Shown here in pieces: positions 24,103-32,150 of a stretch of 64,000 bases of DNA. The position numbers and the translations under genes are program-made. The notes beneath the pieces were generated by a model, which saw only the letters and a list, made by a program, of their open reading frames with translations, made no database searches and was not told the DNA's origin. Position 1 is the stretch's first letter. Each line of letters opens with the position of its first letter. The DNA comes from a virus: the IMG/VR virus record IMGVR_UViG_3300028394_002328, positions 62,001-126,000 of that record. The stretch is one strand, 5' to 3'.

Positions 24103-24432
24103 ATGAATATGCTAGAAAAAGAAACCCAGTTCAAAAGCGCGGGTTACTATGCATGGTGTGCTTCTAGGGACGCAAGTATGCGTAGCGCGGTCAACGCTAG
24201 CCGGTTCAGTAGCGCCCAAAAACTCAGGGCCGACCGAGTAAAATTGGCACTAGAGTTGGTCTATACGGCTAAGGAAGTGTCAATCACTAACTGCCAAAAA
24301 TGGATCCGCGTTAAGGTACATGGTGGGACGGTTCGTGACAAAAAAGCCCTCCAACTGTTGGAAAGTGATTGGGCCATGCAAGGGATCCAAAAAAACATCA
24401 CCCCTCAGGGCGTGATTTATCGTGTTGCTTAA
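24103..24432 (+). CDS. Basic hypothetical early protein (109 aa)
   Basis: MNMLEKETQFKSAGYYAWCA, then SRFSSAQKLRADRVKLALEL and a beta segment CQKWIRVKVHGGTVRD. Net basic. Own promoter; a perfect inverted repeat follows that may end its transcript. Unknown function, possibly nucleic-acid binding. Confidence 0.72.
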   Translation: MNMLEKETQFKSAGYYAWCASRDASMRSAVNASRFSSAQKLRADRVKLALELVYTAKEVSITNCQKWIRVKVHGGTVRDKKALQLLESDWAMQGIQKNITPQGVIYRVA

Positions 24433-24437
24433 AAACA

Positions 24438-24479
24438 ACAAGCCCAAAATTTGACAATAATTGGGCTTGTCTGTATAAT
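24438..24479 (+). promoter_or_regulatory. Early promoter inside a perfect inverted repeat
   Basis: ACAAGCCCAA (24438-24447) and TTGGGCTTGT (24461-24470) flank the -35 box TTGACA (24451-24456); TATAAT is at 24474-24479 after 17 bp. The repeat could be an operator or, when read from upstream, a terminator. Confidence 0.82.
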
Positions 24480-24510
24480 AGATTCATACACTGAGAAAAC
24501 GGAGAAACAA

Positions 24511-24924
24511 ATGGCTTATATCAATCAGGAACGTAAAGCGAAATTGGCCCCCACAATCAAGGCAATCTTGACCAAGTATGGTGTCAAGGGTTCGCTAAGT
24601 GTTCGTAATCACAGCACCCTGGTTCTGACCCTGAAGTCGGGAAAAATTGATTTCATCGGCAGCAGTAACCGAGTTTGCGGTAATGATTTTTACCAAGTTT
24701 CACGTGGTTTCAAGCCTAACACCTCGGGCTACTGTGATGTTAATCCGTACTGGTACAAGGATCACTATGACGGCGTTGCACTGTCCTTTCTCAAGGAAGT
24801 GATTGTAGCCATGAACGATGGCAACCACGACAATTCGGATATTCAATCCGACTATTTTGATGTGGGCTGGTATATTGATGTTAACGTTGGTAAGTGGGAT
24901 AAGCCTTACACTGTTGAAGCCTAA
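24511..24924 (+). CDS. Hypothetical protein (137 aa), LPD29-like
   Basis: ATG 24511 follows CGGAG. MAYINQERKAKLAPTIKAIL, then KYGVKGSLSVRNHSTLVLTL and KSGKIDFIG. The opening resembles a domain seen in phage and polyvalent proteins (large polyvalent protein-associated domain 29), from memory only. The C-terminus has NVNPYWY-like aromatic stretches. Function unknown. Confidence 0.72.
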   Translation: MAYINQERKAKLAPTIKAILTKYGVKGSLSVRNHSTLVLTLKSGKIDFIGSSNRVCGNDFYQVSRGFKPNTSGYCDVNPYWYKDHYDGVALSFLKEVIVAMNDGNHDNSDIQSDYFDVGWYIDVNVGKWDKPYTVEA

Positions 24925-24946
24925 TCAGGCATACAAGGAGAACACC

Positions 24947-25159
24947 GTGGGTTACAAAGTTTTGGCAGACAAATTTCAGATGGACGAGATGCGTACCAAA
25001 TATGGCCCACGTAAGGGCTTAGAAGGTCCGTTTAACTTCTCGGGTCGGGTTCTGTACTATGATATGAAGGAGGGTCAATACTATGACCCTAAGACCGACT
25101 TCTACGTGGAACAGGCCGAAATGGATCTGATTCACAATCAGTTAATTGCCAAACTTTGA
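24947..25159 (+). CDS. Hypothetical early protein (70 aa), GTG start
   Basis: GTG at 24947 with AAGGAG 6 bases upstream; no ATG fits. MGYKVLADKFQMDEMRTKYG, then FNFSGRVLYYDMKEGQYYDP. Unknown function; overlaps nothing, follows the previous gene by 22 bases. Confidence 0.72.
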   Translation: MGYKVLADKFQMDEMRTKYGPRKGLEGPFNFSGRVLYYDMKEGQYYDPKTDFYVEQAEMDLIHNQLIAKL

Positions 25160-25173
25160 TAGGCAATTTAATA

Positions 25174-25338
25174 ATGAAAGCCGCTTTTTATGTACGGTGT
25201 GCCGAGTGTCAGGAACAACATTATGTGGATGAGGTAGAATTCCTCGATGTTGAGGAAGATTATATGGGCCGAGACATTATGCATTTTGTATGCTCGGAAA
25301 CACAGGAAGAATCCAAATCTTTGGTATATAAAGAATGA
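25174..25338 (+). CDS. Small zinc-ribbon-like protein (54 aa)
   Basis: MKAAFYVRCAECQEQHYVDE and FVCSETQEE: CAEC plus a later Cys may bind zinc. ATG 25174 chosen; the upstream in-frame TTG lacks an SD. Confidence 0.65.
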   Translation: MKAAFYVRCAECQEQHYVDEVEFLDVEEDYMGRDIMHFVCSETQEESKSLVYKE

Positions 25339-25363
25339 ATAAATTAGCAGGAGTGAGGTCACT

Positions 25364-25759
25364 GTGGTTCATGAATTATTTGAAGGATTAGAAGAAAATA
25401 CAAAACTTTGCACCATGTGCAATAGAATTTTACCTGTTCATAATTTTGGAAAAGAAGGTAGTAAAGGGTATTTAAGATACGAGTGTAGGCAATGTGCAAA
25501 AAATCAAGTAAGGATTGTGGCGAAAATTAAAAAGTCTGCACCACCAATTCCCAAAGACCACGCTTGTCCAGTATGTCAACGCACAGCAGATAAATTAACT
25601 ACTTACGGAAAGAATAAAAAATCAGTTTGGGTAGCAGACCACAATCACGAGACAGAAGAATTTCGAGGATGGTTATGCCATAAATGTAATTTAGGATTAG
25701 GAAATTTAGGTGATGATGCCGAACGATGTAAACGGGCTTCGGAGTACCTTTCCTTATAA
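25364..25759 (+). CDS. Endonuclease VII-like HNH nuclease
   Basis: 131 residues, GTG start with GCAGGAG upstream. Two N-terminal Cys pairs (LCTMC, ECRQC) precede the nuclease: CPVC, then WVADHNHETEEFRGWLCHKC and NLGLGNLGD. This is the His-Me finger fold of T4 endonuclease VII (gp49), with DHNH the catalytic strand. It could be the Holliday-junction resolvase or, given the extra N-terminal zinc ribbon and its insertion between early promoters, a freestanding homing-type relative. Confidence 0.88.
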   Translation: MVHELFEGLEENTKLCTMCNRILPVHNFGKEGSKGYLRYECRQCAKNQVRIVAKIKKSAPPIPKDHACPVCQRTADKLTTYGKNKKSVWVADHNHETEEFRGWLCHKCNLGLGNLGDDAERCKRASEYLSL

Positions 25760-25768
25760 GAAGTGAGG

Positions 25769-25797
25769 TTGACAATAAATGGTTTTGGGCATATAAT
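25769..25797 (+). promoter_or_regulatory. Early promoter cassette
   Basis: TTGACA (25769-25774), 17 bp ending TTTGGGCA, TATAAT (25792-25797), leader ending AACGGAG. Confidence 0.88.
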
Positions 25798-25830
25798 AGA
25801 ATCTTAGACAGTTAGATAACGGAGTAAGTG

Positions 25831-26064
25831 ATGCAAGTAGGTGATATTGTTAAGTCCTTGGATTTCAATGGTATTGACAATTGCTACATGATCGGTAAGG
25901 TCGTTGGGATTCAATACGACGGTCTCTTCCGAGCAAAATTCATCAAGCGGGTTTGGGAAGGTGTCGAGGATCGCAAATTCAAGACCGACTTTTTTACCGC
26001 TCCTCTTCAGGGAGAACAGTTCATGGATCGTGACGATTCTCCCCGTGTTATCGTAATCGCCTAA
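25831..26064 (+). CDS. Hypothetical early protein (77 aa)
   Basis: ATG 25831 (GTG 25828 in frame) after CGGAG. MQVGDIVKSLDFNGIDNCYM, then IGKVVGIQYDGLFRAKFI: a small beta-barrel-like pattern as in proteins that bind nucleic acid or a partner. Unknown function. Confidence 0.72.
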   Translation: MQVGDIVKSLDFNGIDNCYMIGKVVGIQYDGLFRAKFIKRVWEGVEDRKFKTDFFTAPLQGEQFMDRDDSPRVIVIA

Positions 26065-26075
26065 TAGGAAACATC

Positions 26076-26291
26076 ATGTACACACAATACTCAACCGTTC
26101 TCAGCACTATCCGTCTCAGCGATATCCGTACTGGTAGCATTGTAGTTGTGCGTGGTGACTTTGGCTTGGGAATGTCTCACATTGCCTCGGTAGACTATGT
26201 GGAAGACAACATCAAAAACGGCAAGCCAGGCATTGCTTACGGCCGTAGCTGGGCTTACTTGGATCAAGTAGTTCAGGTGCTCAAGTACTAA
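26076..26291 (+). CDS. Hypothetical early protein (71 aa)
   Basis: MYTQYSTVLSTIRLSDIRTG, then SIVVVRGDFGLGMSHIASVD. Beta-rich like its upstream neighbour, from which it is separated by 11 bases. Unknown function. Confidence 0.72.
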   Translation: MYTQYSTVLSTIRLSDIRTGSIVVVRGDFGLGMSHIASVDYVEDNIKNGKPGIAYGRSWAYLDQVVQVLKY

Positions 26292-26296
26292 CCGGT

Positions 26297-26325
26297 TGAC
26301 AATAATTGGACCTTCTAGTATACTG
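26297..26325 (+). promoter_or_regulatory. Early sigma70-type promoter
   Basis: TTGACA (26297-26302), 17 bp, TATACT (26320-26325). Confidence 0.85.
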
Positions 26326-26352
26326 TATATATTAACTCAAAAGGAAGATGAA

Positions 26353-26514
26353 ATGACTATTGACTCTGTGACCGATCTCATCATTATTGTTGCCTTTGGA
26401 TTCACCCTGTTCCAAATGGGCCGGTGCTATGAGATTTTGGTAGAAATGCGTAAGAGCAACGAGGAACACCAGCGGAAAATGGATGAAATCAGCATCCCTA
26501 AGTTGGGCTATTGA
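26353..26514 (+). CDS. Small membrane protein (53 aa)
   Basis: ATG 26353 with AAGGAAG upstream. MTIDSVTDLIIIVAFGFTLF forms one membrane helix (about residues 7-24), followed by a charged helix RKSNEEHQRKMDE. Single-pass membrane proteins of this size in early phage regions often act on host envelope functions, but nothing here identifies the target. Confidence 0.7.
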   Translation: MTIDSVTDLIIIVAFGFTLFQMGRCYEILVEMRKSNEEHQRKMDEISIPKLGY

Positions 26515-26515
26515 T

Positions 26516-26544
26516 TTGACAATAAATGAGTTTGGGTGTATAAT
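26516..26544 (+). promoter_or_regulatory. Early promoter cassette for the AAA ATPase
   Basis: TTGACA (26516-26521), 17 bp, TATAAT (26539-26544), leader ATACACTGAGAAAACGGAG. Confidence 0.88.
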
Positions 26545-26575
26545 GTATACATACACTGAGAAAACGGAGTAACAA

Positions 26576-27610
26576 GTGGCACAAGTTCTTATCAAATACG
26601 GCGAGTATCGCAATCTGCCCGTGATCAATACCCGATTCACCCTTGTCAAGGACTTTCAGCAAGGCAAGAAAGGTGCTTACATCACCGTTAAGAACGATGG
26701 ACAATTTCCAATCGCTATTAGCGTGGTTAAGGTTAAAGTAAATAATGTTATGAATGTAGAATATCTTGATGGAGAACCTGTGATGGCACAGACCGTAGAA
26801 TTTAAAGCACAAAAAACCCCCGCGGTCGAGACCGAGCAAGAAGCAATGGATCGTATTGCTACCCGTTTTCAGATCCTTGATGACATGTCCAAGGCATGTA
26901 TCAACGGTGATATCCGCGCAATGATTGTGTCAGGTCCTCCGGGAGTTGGCAAATCGTTTGGAGTTGAAAACCAACTAGAAAAATCCTCAACATTTGATCG
27001 GATTGCTAGTAAACGTATCCGTTTTGAAATTGTCAAAGGTGCAATGACTCCAATTGGACTGTACTGTACTCTGTACAAGTACTCTGATCCAAAGAACGTC
27101 CTAGTCTTTGACGATTGCGATTCAGTCTTCCAAGATGATCTGGCTCTGAACATTCTCAAGGCTGCCCTTGACAGTGGTAAACGTCGGCGCATTTGCTGGA
27201 ACTCTGACAGTTCTATGCTTCGCCGTGAAGGCATCCCCGAGTCGTTTGAATTCAAAGGTTCGGCAATCTTTATCACTAACTTGAAGTTTGAGAACCTCAA
27301 GTCTAAGAAACTGCAGGATCACCTCGAGGCTCTGCAAAGTCGGTGTCACTTTCTTGACCTGACTATTGATACAGAGCGTGATAAGATTCTCCGAATCAAG
27401 CAGGTTCATCGTGATTGTGACGGTGGTTTGTTTAAAGACTATGATTTTGAAGGTGACGAGGCTGATCAGATCCTCAACTTCATGGAAGCAAACAAATCCA
27501 AACTCCGTGAGTTGTCGCTACGCATGGCACTAAAGATTGCGGATCTGACTAAAGTGTCAGCCTCAAACTGGCGTGTACTTGCTGAAAGCACTGTGATGAA
27601 GCGCGGTTAA
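26576..27610 (+). CDS. AAA-family ATPase (344 aa), GTG start
   Basis: GTG 26576 lies 6 bases after CGGAG. The N-terminal 75 residues form a beta-rich domain (RFTLVKDFQQGKKGAYITVK). The ATPase has Walker A SGPPGVGKSF, Walker B VLVFDDCDSVF and a sensor-like AIFITNLKF. An ATPase of this type with no fixed partner occurs widely in large phages; the aspartates of Walker B are D-D-C-D rather than DE. Likely a chaperone or remodelling enzyme; target unknown. Terminator downstream. Confidence 0.82.
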   Translation: MAQVLIKYGEYRNLPVINTRFTLVKDFQQGKKGAYITVKNDGQFPIAISVVKVKVNNVMNVEYLDGEPVMAQTVEFKAQKTPAVETEQEAMDRIATRFQILDDMSKACINGDIRAMIVSGPPGVGKSFGVENQLEKSSTFDRIASKRIRFEIVKGAMTPIGLYCTLYKYSDPKNVLVFDDCDSVFQDDLALNILKAALDSGKRRRICWNSDSSMLRREGIPESFEFKGSAIFITNLKFENLKSKKLQDHLEALQSRCHFLDLTIDTERDKILRIKQVHRDCDGGLFKDYDFEGDEADQILNFMEANKSKLRELSLRMALKIADLTKVSASNWRVLAESTVMKRG

Positions 27611-27627
27611 TAATATTGCTTGGTTTT

Positions 27628-27651
27628 AGGGGGAGAAATCCCCCTTTTTTT
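27628..27651 (+). terminator. Rho-independent terminator
   Basis: GGGGG, loop AGAAAT, CCCCC followed by seven T. Confidence 0.9.
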
Positions 27652-27661
27652 GCCTTTTAAC

Positions 27662-27690
27662 TTGAATAATTTTTTGGATGGCTATATACT
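27662..27690 (+). promoter_or_regulatory. Sigma70-type promoter, leaderless geometry
   Basis: TTGAAT (27662-27667), 17 bp, TATACT (27685-27690), then 6 bases and ATG at 27697: transcription should start at the initiation codon. Confidence 0.75.
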
Positions 27691-27696
27691 TGTAGG

Positions 27697-28713
27697 ATGA
27701 TAAAAGTAACTACCAAGGAAGAACTATTATATTTTATGCAATGCGGGATGATGCGGTTGAGTATGAACGACCTTAGGTTTGTTCATAACATGCATATGAT
27801 TTCTTGTATTAGAGATAAAGCATTGACTTCAAACCAAGTTAAGTTGTTTAATATATTGACAAAGAAATATAAAAAACAATTGGACAAACATAGAATATCT
27901 CAGGGAATGATTGAACATATGCGGTGGAACACTAAAATTGTTTCTAGTGATCCTGAATTTACTAACGCACATATTACTATAGAAAATAATCATATCTATT
28001 TTAGAGCGCCGTTTAATAAAAATTTCTTGATAGCATTACGAAAAGATAATTTAGTTAATACATTTATATGGAATAAAGAACTTAAAAGGTATGAATCACC
28101 TTTTAGTACCCATGCATTAAAGTTAATTGTAACTATTTCACAAGATATTTACAAGACTGTTACTCATTGCGAAGTGACCAAAAAATTGTTAAATACTGTT
28201 AATCAGTATGAGGCATTGTATTGGGATCCTACTCTTATTCCGTTTGATAATAGATATATTATTGCCGCATCTAACTCTTCTTTGGATGAAGCGATTAAAG
28301 ATGTTGAATTGTCTAAGGACATTAAATGTATTTCACAATTATCTGAATATGGAATAACAATTGATCCTAGCATCATCGCCAATATTGGTAAATTAAAATT
28401 TGCTAGTGAATATGAACCAACAATTGACTTTGTAGATTTTGATTTAGTAGGGCTGTGGTTAAAGGAATTAGAATGTGACACCGTATATTATTCAGGTACA
28501 GCAAGAAAAAACTTTATGTATATTACTGAAACTGTAGATAGGATACTGAATAACTTAAAAATTAAACTGAAATTGTATTCTAATAATTTAGATATACCAA
28601 AATCAAACTACAATGTACTATTAGTATTAACAAGTAATACACAGACAATATACAACCATCAATTTAATAAAATAATTAAAATGAAAAACTCAACTCCAAT
28701 CTCAATTAAATGA
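27697..28713 (+). CDS. Hypothetical protein upstream of uvsW (338 aa)
   Basis: MIKVTTKEELLYFMQCGMMR, then VRNMHMI-like helical N-terminus and a beta-alpha section TIENNHIYFRAPFNKNFLIA followed by NTFIWNKELKRYESPFS, which resembles HARP-type domains seen in annealing helicases. No ATPase motif is present. It overlaps uvsW by ATGA, suggesting a joint function in recombination or replication. Predicted leaderless start. Confidence 0.75.
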   Translation: MIKVTTKEELLYFMQCGMMRLSMNDLRFVHNMHMISCIRDKALTSNQVKLFNILTKKYKKQLDKHRISQGMIEHMRWNTKIVSSDPEFTNAHITIENNHIYFRAPFNKNFLIALRKDNLVNTFIWNKELKRYESPFSTHALKLIVTISQDIYKTVTHCEVTKKLLNTVNQYEALYWDPTLIPFDNRYIIAASNSSLDEAIKDVELSKDIKCISQLSEYGITIDPSIIANIGKLKFASEYEPTIDFVDFDLVGLWLKELECDTVYYSGTARKNFMYITETVDRILNNLKIKLKLYSNNLDIPKSNYNVLLVLTSNTQTIYNHQFNKIIKMKNSTPISIK

Positions 28714-30167
28714 AAAAATGTAAAATTATAATCAAAGACGAAGTTAATGTTAAATTGGAAGGATTGGAATTATCTGACCGCAAAACATTAATGAAGATGT
28801 TTGAATATGAAGATCCATCTGCTAGGTTTAGACCATCATATAAACTTGGTAGATGGAATGGAAAAATCTCATATTTTAGTTTAGGCGGAACAACTTATAT
28901 TAACTTATTACCTGACATTGTTCCACTATTAGACCGTGCAGGATACGATATTGAATTGGAGGACAACAGAGAATACACCACTACTTTTGCTTTCAACAAA
29001 GTGTCCGAAACCGCATTTGAAAGTAAATCATGGCCTGTAGGACATCCTAAAGCAGGTGAGGCAATTATGTTGCGTGATTATCAAGTAGAGATTATTAATA
29101 ACTTCTTATCTAATCCGCAAAGCATTCAAGAGGTAGCAACGGGTGCAGGTAAAACTATTACCACAGCCGCACTAAGTTATAGTGTACAAGATTATGGCCG
29201 TAGTATTGTAATCGTACCTAATAAAAGTTTGGTAGTACAAACGGAAACAGACTACAGAAATTTAGGTTTGGATGTAGGAGTATACTTTGGAGATAGAAAA
29301 GACCTAGGTAAGCAACATACAATTTGTACTTGGCAAAGTCTTAATAACATGCTTAAAGCAACTAAATCAGGAGAAGCAGATATTACCATTGGTGAATTTA
29401 TTGAAGGTGTAGTTTGTGTAATGGTTGATGAGGTCCATAGTGCTAAAGCAGATGGGCTTAAAGCATTGTTAACAGGACCAATGGCATGTATTCCAATTCG
29501 TTGGGGATTGACTGGTACTATACCTAAAGCCAAACACGAGGCTCAGGCATTGTTTGTTAGTTTAGGCAATGTGATCGGTAAGTTAACAGCCAGTGAATTG
29601 CAAGACAAAGGTGTACTTGCTAAGTGCCATGTGAACATCGTACAATTACAAGATGAAGTAGAGTTTACTAATTATCAAAGTGAACTTAAACATTTATTAG
29701 AAGATAAAAACAGGCTTGATACTATTGCTCAATTAATTTTAAAGATTAAAGAAACTGGTAATACTCTAGTATTGGTTGATAGAGTAAATGCAGGAAAAGA
29801 ACTAATTGATAGATTGCCTAATAGTGTATTTGTAAGTGGTGAAACTAAACTAACGGAAAGAAAGGAAGAGTATGATGAAGTGGCGACTGCTACTGACAAG
29901 ATCATTGTGGCGACTTATGGTGTGGCCAGTGTGGGTATTAATATTCCAAGGATTTTTAATTTGGTTCTTTTGGAGCCCGGAAAAAGCTTTGTTAGGGTTA
30001 TCCAAAGTATTGGACGAGGCATCAGAAAAGCTGAGGACAAGGACTTCGTCCAAATTTGGGATATAACTAGCAGTTGTAAATTTGCCAAAAAACATTTGAC
30101 ACAACGAAAGGTCTTTTATAAAGAGGCTGCATATCCATTTGATATTGAAAAACTTAAATATCGGTGA
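28710..30167 (+). CDS. uvsW: UvsW-like SF2 helicase
   Basis: 485 residues, near T4 UvsW length. Unwinds branched DNA and R-loops. The N-terminal domain (residues 1-90) has the UvsW-type RPSYKLGRWNGKISYFSLGG; helicase motifs: Q-like LRDYQVEIINNF, Walker A ATGAGKT, DEVH box VDEVHS, motif III LTGTIP, motif VI-like QSIGRGIRK. Translation coupled to the preceding gene. Confidence 0.94.
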   Translation: MKKCKIIIKDEVNVKLEGLELSDRKTLMKMFEYEDPSARFRPSYKLGRWNGKISYFSLGGTTYINLLPDIVPLLDRAGYDIELEDNREYTTTFAFNKVSETAFESKSWPVGHPKAGEAIMLRDYQVEIINNFLSNPQSIQEVATGAGKTITTAALSYSVQDYGRSIVIVPNKSLVVQTETDYRNLGLDVGVYFGDRKDLGKQHTICTWQSLNNMLKATKSGEADITIGEFIEGVVCVMVDEVHSAKADGLKALLTGPMACIPIRWGLTGTIPKAKHEAQALFVSLGNVIGKLTASELQDKGVLAKCHVNIVQLQDEVEFTNYQSELKHLLEDKNRLDTIAQLILKIKETGNTLVLVDRVNAGKELIDRLPNSVFVSGETKLTERKEEYDEVATATDKIIVATYGVASVGINIPRIFNLVLLEPGKSFVRVIQSIGRGIRKAEDKDFVQIWDITSSCKFAKKHLTQRKVFYKEAAYPFDIEKLKYR

Positions 30168-30173
30168 TATACT
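30145..30173 (+). promoter_or_regulatory. Sigma70-type promoter, leaderless geometry
   Basis: TTGAAA (30145-30150), 17 bp, TATACT (30168-30173), then 6 bases and ATG at 30180. Lies in the last codons of uvsW. Confidence 0.72.
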
Positions 30174-30179
30174 ATTATC

Positions 30180-30680
30180 ATGAACATACTATTACTAGAC
30201 AACATCAAATATAATTTAGAAAATCTACCCGATGAAGTAGATGATTTCAGATTTGCTATCTTAGATAACAGTAATCCTAGCAATGTAGATTACCATTATA
30301 TACCTCTTATATTTTTAGAATCATTTAGTGCTCCTGCACTAGTTTTACAGATTGGTAATCATACAATTAAGATGCCTGTAGATTGGCAAATATTGATTGG
30401 AGAAAAGGATCACGGTGATTTAGAAACATTACCATTGACTAGTGTTAATGATAGGGGGTTTAGTGCGTTTGAATTTAATCCACTGAGTTCTTTTAGGCCA
30501 TCATTTCAACCAATTGAAATTGTAGATGTATACCATGATGTAACTTGGTATGCACCTAGATTAAAGAATGGACAGTTTCTTTGCGTACCTATTGAAGATG
30601 GTCATAAACCTAAATGTGTTTATTTTGTAAAAGAAGTTAGTAGGAATTGTGAAATAGTAGACTATAATCAATCATTCTAA
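30180..30680 (+). CDS. Conserved phage hypothetical protein (166 aa)
   Basis: MNILLLDNIKYNLENLPDEV, then MPVDWQILIGEKDHGDLETL and a C-terminal WYAPRLKNGQFLCVPIEDGH with CVYFVKEVSR. Familiar as a conserved hypothetical of marine T4-like phages; function unknown. Position between uvsW and the clamp-loader-like gene suggests replication. Predicted leaderless start; overlaps the next gene by one base. Confidence 0.75.
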   Translation: MNILLLDNIKYNLENLPDEVDDFRFAILDNSNPSNVDYHYIPLIFLESFSAPALVLQIGNHTIKMPVDWQILIGEKDHGDLETLPLTSVNDRGFSAFEFNPLSSFRPSFQPIEIVDVYHDVTWYAPRLKNGQFLCVPIEDGHKPKCVYFVKEVSRNCEIVDYNQSF

Positions 30681-31270
30681 TGAAAAAATCTGATATACCT
30701 GCCGACGAAAAACTTGAAAATCAAGATTTTGATTTGTTTAATGCTTTAACAGCATTAGATAAAAAAGACTATGGTTATTATGATAGACTGAATCAGGAAC
30801 AACAAAGGAAGTTTGTTCCTTATATGTTGTTGATGTGGATGAGTGCAGTTAAGGGTAGTAAAGACCTACAAAACTATTATATTAGTAGCACTGACTATTA
30901 TGCCAACAAATATATGTTCAATGAAAATGTACAAAAGCATCCTAAATTACAATGGTTAATGCTATGTGCTGCTAGCCCGGGTATTGGAAAACAATTTCAT
31001 CAATGGATTCCTAATATCAGTCCTAGTATTAGTAAATTAAAATCAGCGGCAAAGGTCAAAGATATTAAAGACTATTATGCAAAAATATATCCCAAATTAA
31101 ATAAAGATGATTTGCAGGACTTATCTACTGAGTTTGTAGAAAATCAAAAAAGAAAAATGTATCTTAGTAAAATATATCCTAATTCTAAAATAGAAGATGT
31201 AGAGGTATTAAATCAATTAGTAACAGACATGGATATTGAGCAGTATGAAAAAGACAGAGGAAACGACTAA
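30680..31270 (+). CDS. 62: Clamp-loader small subunit (gp62-like, putative)
   Basis: 196 residues, near T4 gp62 (187). Starts MKKSDIPADEKLENQDFDLF, then RKFVPYMLLMWMSAVKGSKD and QWLMLCAASPGIGKQFHQWI; the C-terminus LSTEFVENQKRKMYLSKIYP parallels the gp62 tail VKEQKQLKKLALEW in charge pattern. gp62 works with the gp44 ATPase to load the sliding clamp. No gp44 is in this window, so assignment rests on motif resemblance and location. Confidence 0.6.
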   Translation: MKKSDIPADEKLENQDFDLFNALTALDKKDYGYYDRLNQEQQRKFVPYMLLMWMSAVKGSKDLQNYYISSTDYYANKYMFNENVQKHPKLQWLMLCAASPGIGKQFHQWIPNISPSISKLKSAAKVKDIKDYYAKIYPKLNKDDLQDLSTEFVENQKRKMYLSKIYPNSKIEDVEVLNQLVTDMDIEQYEKDRGND

Positions 31271-31946
31271 ACCAAAATTTAGTTGCGAATTTTGTAAACG
31301 GGAGTTTATTCGTGAATCCACGGTATTAAAACATATTTGTGAATATAAACATCGTTGGTTAGAAAAAGACAAACAAAGTAATAGAATAGGGTTTCAGGCT
31401 TGGATGCAATTCTATAAGAAAAATAGCGCATCTAAAAAATATAAAACCTACGAAGAATTTATTCGTAATCCTTATTATACAGCCTTCGCAAAGTTTGGTT
31501 TATATTGTACAGAAGTTAATGTTATTAATGTAAGTAGATACTTAGATTGGTTATTAAAAGACCAAATTAAAATTGATGAATGGTGTTATGACGCGGTATA
31601 CACTAGATTCTTAATAGAATATTTGCGTAATGAAGATCCATTTGATGCTATTCATAGAAGTGTAGAAACTACTATGCAATTTGCCGATACAGAAAGAATC
31701 CAACATAAGGATTATTTACGGTATGGCAATAAAAACAAAATCTGTTATGCCGTGACCAAAGGCAAAATCAGCCCATGGCTGTTGTACCAAAGTGAGTCAG
31801 GTGTCCATTTTCTAGATACAATAAATCCAGACCATGTTAAACTTATCATTGATTACATAAGTCCCGAGCAGTGGACATTAAGATTCAGGCGTGACCCAAA
31901 AGTAGTTAATGATGTTAAGGAATTACTTGGTGCAATCGGCTTATAA
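31245..31946 (+). CDS. Conserved zinc-finger phage protein (233 aa)
   Basis: ATG 31245 lies within the preceding gene. N-terminal C2H2/C2HC-like finger CEFCKREFIRESTVLKHICE, then KHRWLEKDKQSNRIGFQAWM, YKTYEEFIRNPYY and an all-alpha C-terminus. Known to me as a conserved hypothetical of T4-like marine phages. Probable DNA-binding protein of the replication or recombination module. Confidence 0.78.
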   Translation: MKKTEETTKPKFSCEFCKREFIRESTVLKHICEYKHRWLEKDKQSNRIGFQAWMQFYKKNSASKKYKTYEEFIRNPYYTAFAKFGLYCTEVNVINVSRYLDWLLKDQIKIDEWCYDAVYTRFLIEYLRNEDPFDAIHRSVETTMQFADTERIQHKDYLRYGNKNKICYAVTKGKISPWLLYQSESGVHFLDTINPDHVKLIIDYISPEQWTLRFRRDPKVVNDVKELLGAIGL

Positions 31947-32133
31947 ATTTAAGGTTCGTATTCCGTGGCGCAAGGGTATGACGGTAACATCTTGGGATGA
32001 GATTTGTATTTGGGCGCTTGAAAATTATGGTACACCAGGATCTAAATATGTAACAACACTGACTCAAGACTATATGGATTTTATGTTTGCTGATAGTCAG
32101 GACGCAATTCACTTTTCCCTACGCTGGGAATAA
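31927..32133 (+). CDS. LRW-tail small protein 1 (68 aa)
   Basis: TTG 31927 has AAGG 6 bases upstream and gives MVQSAYKFKVRIPWRKGMTV; ATG 31909/31912 in frame are alternatives. It ends FADSQDAIHFSLRWE, the tail shared by six more proteins at 34.2-36.0 kb. Located apart from the main cluster, just before the subtilase. Confidence 0.65.
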   Translation: MVQSAYKFKVRIPWRKGMTVTSWDEICIWALENYGTPGSKYVTTLTQDYMDFMFADSQDAIHFSLRWE

Positions 32134-32150
32134 TTCTTAAGGGATATGAT

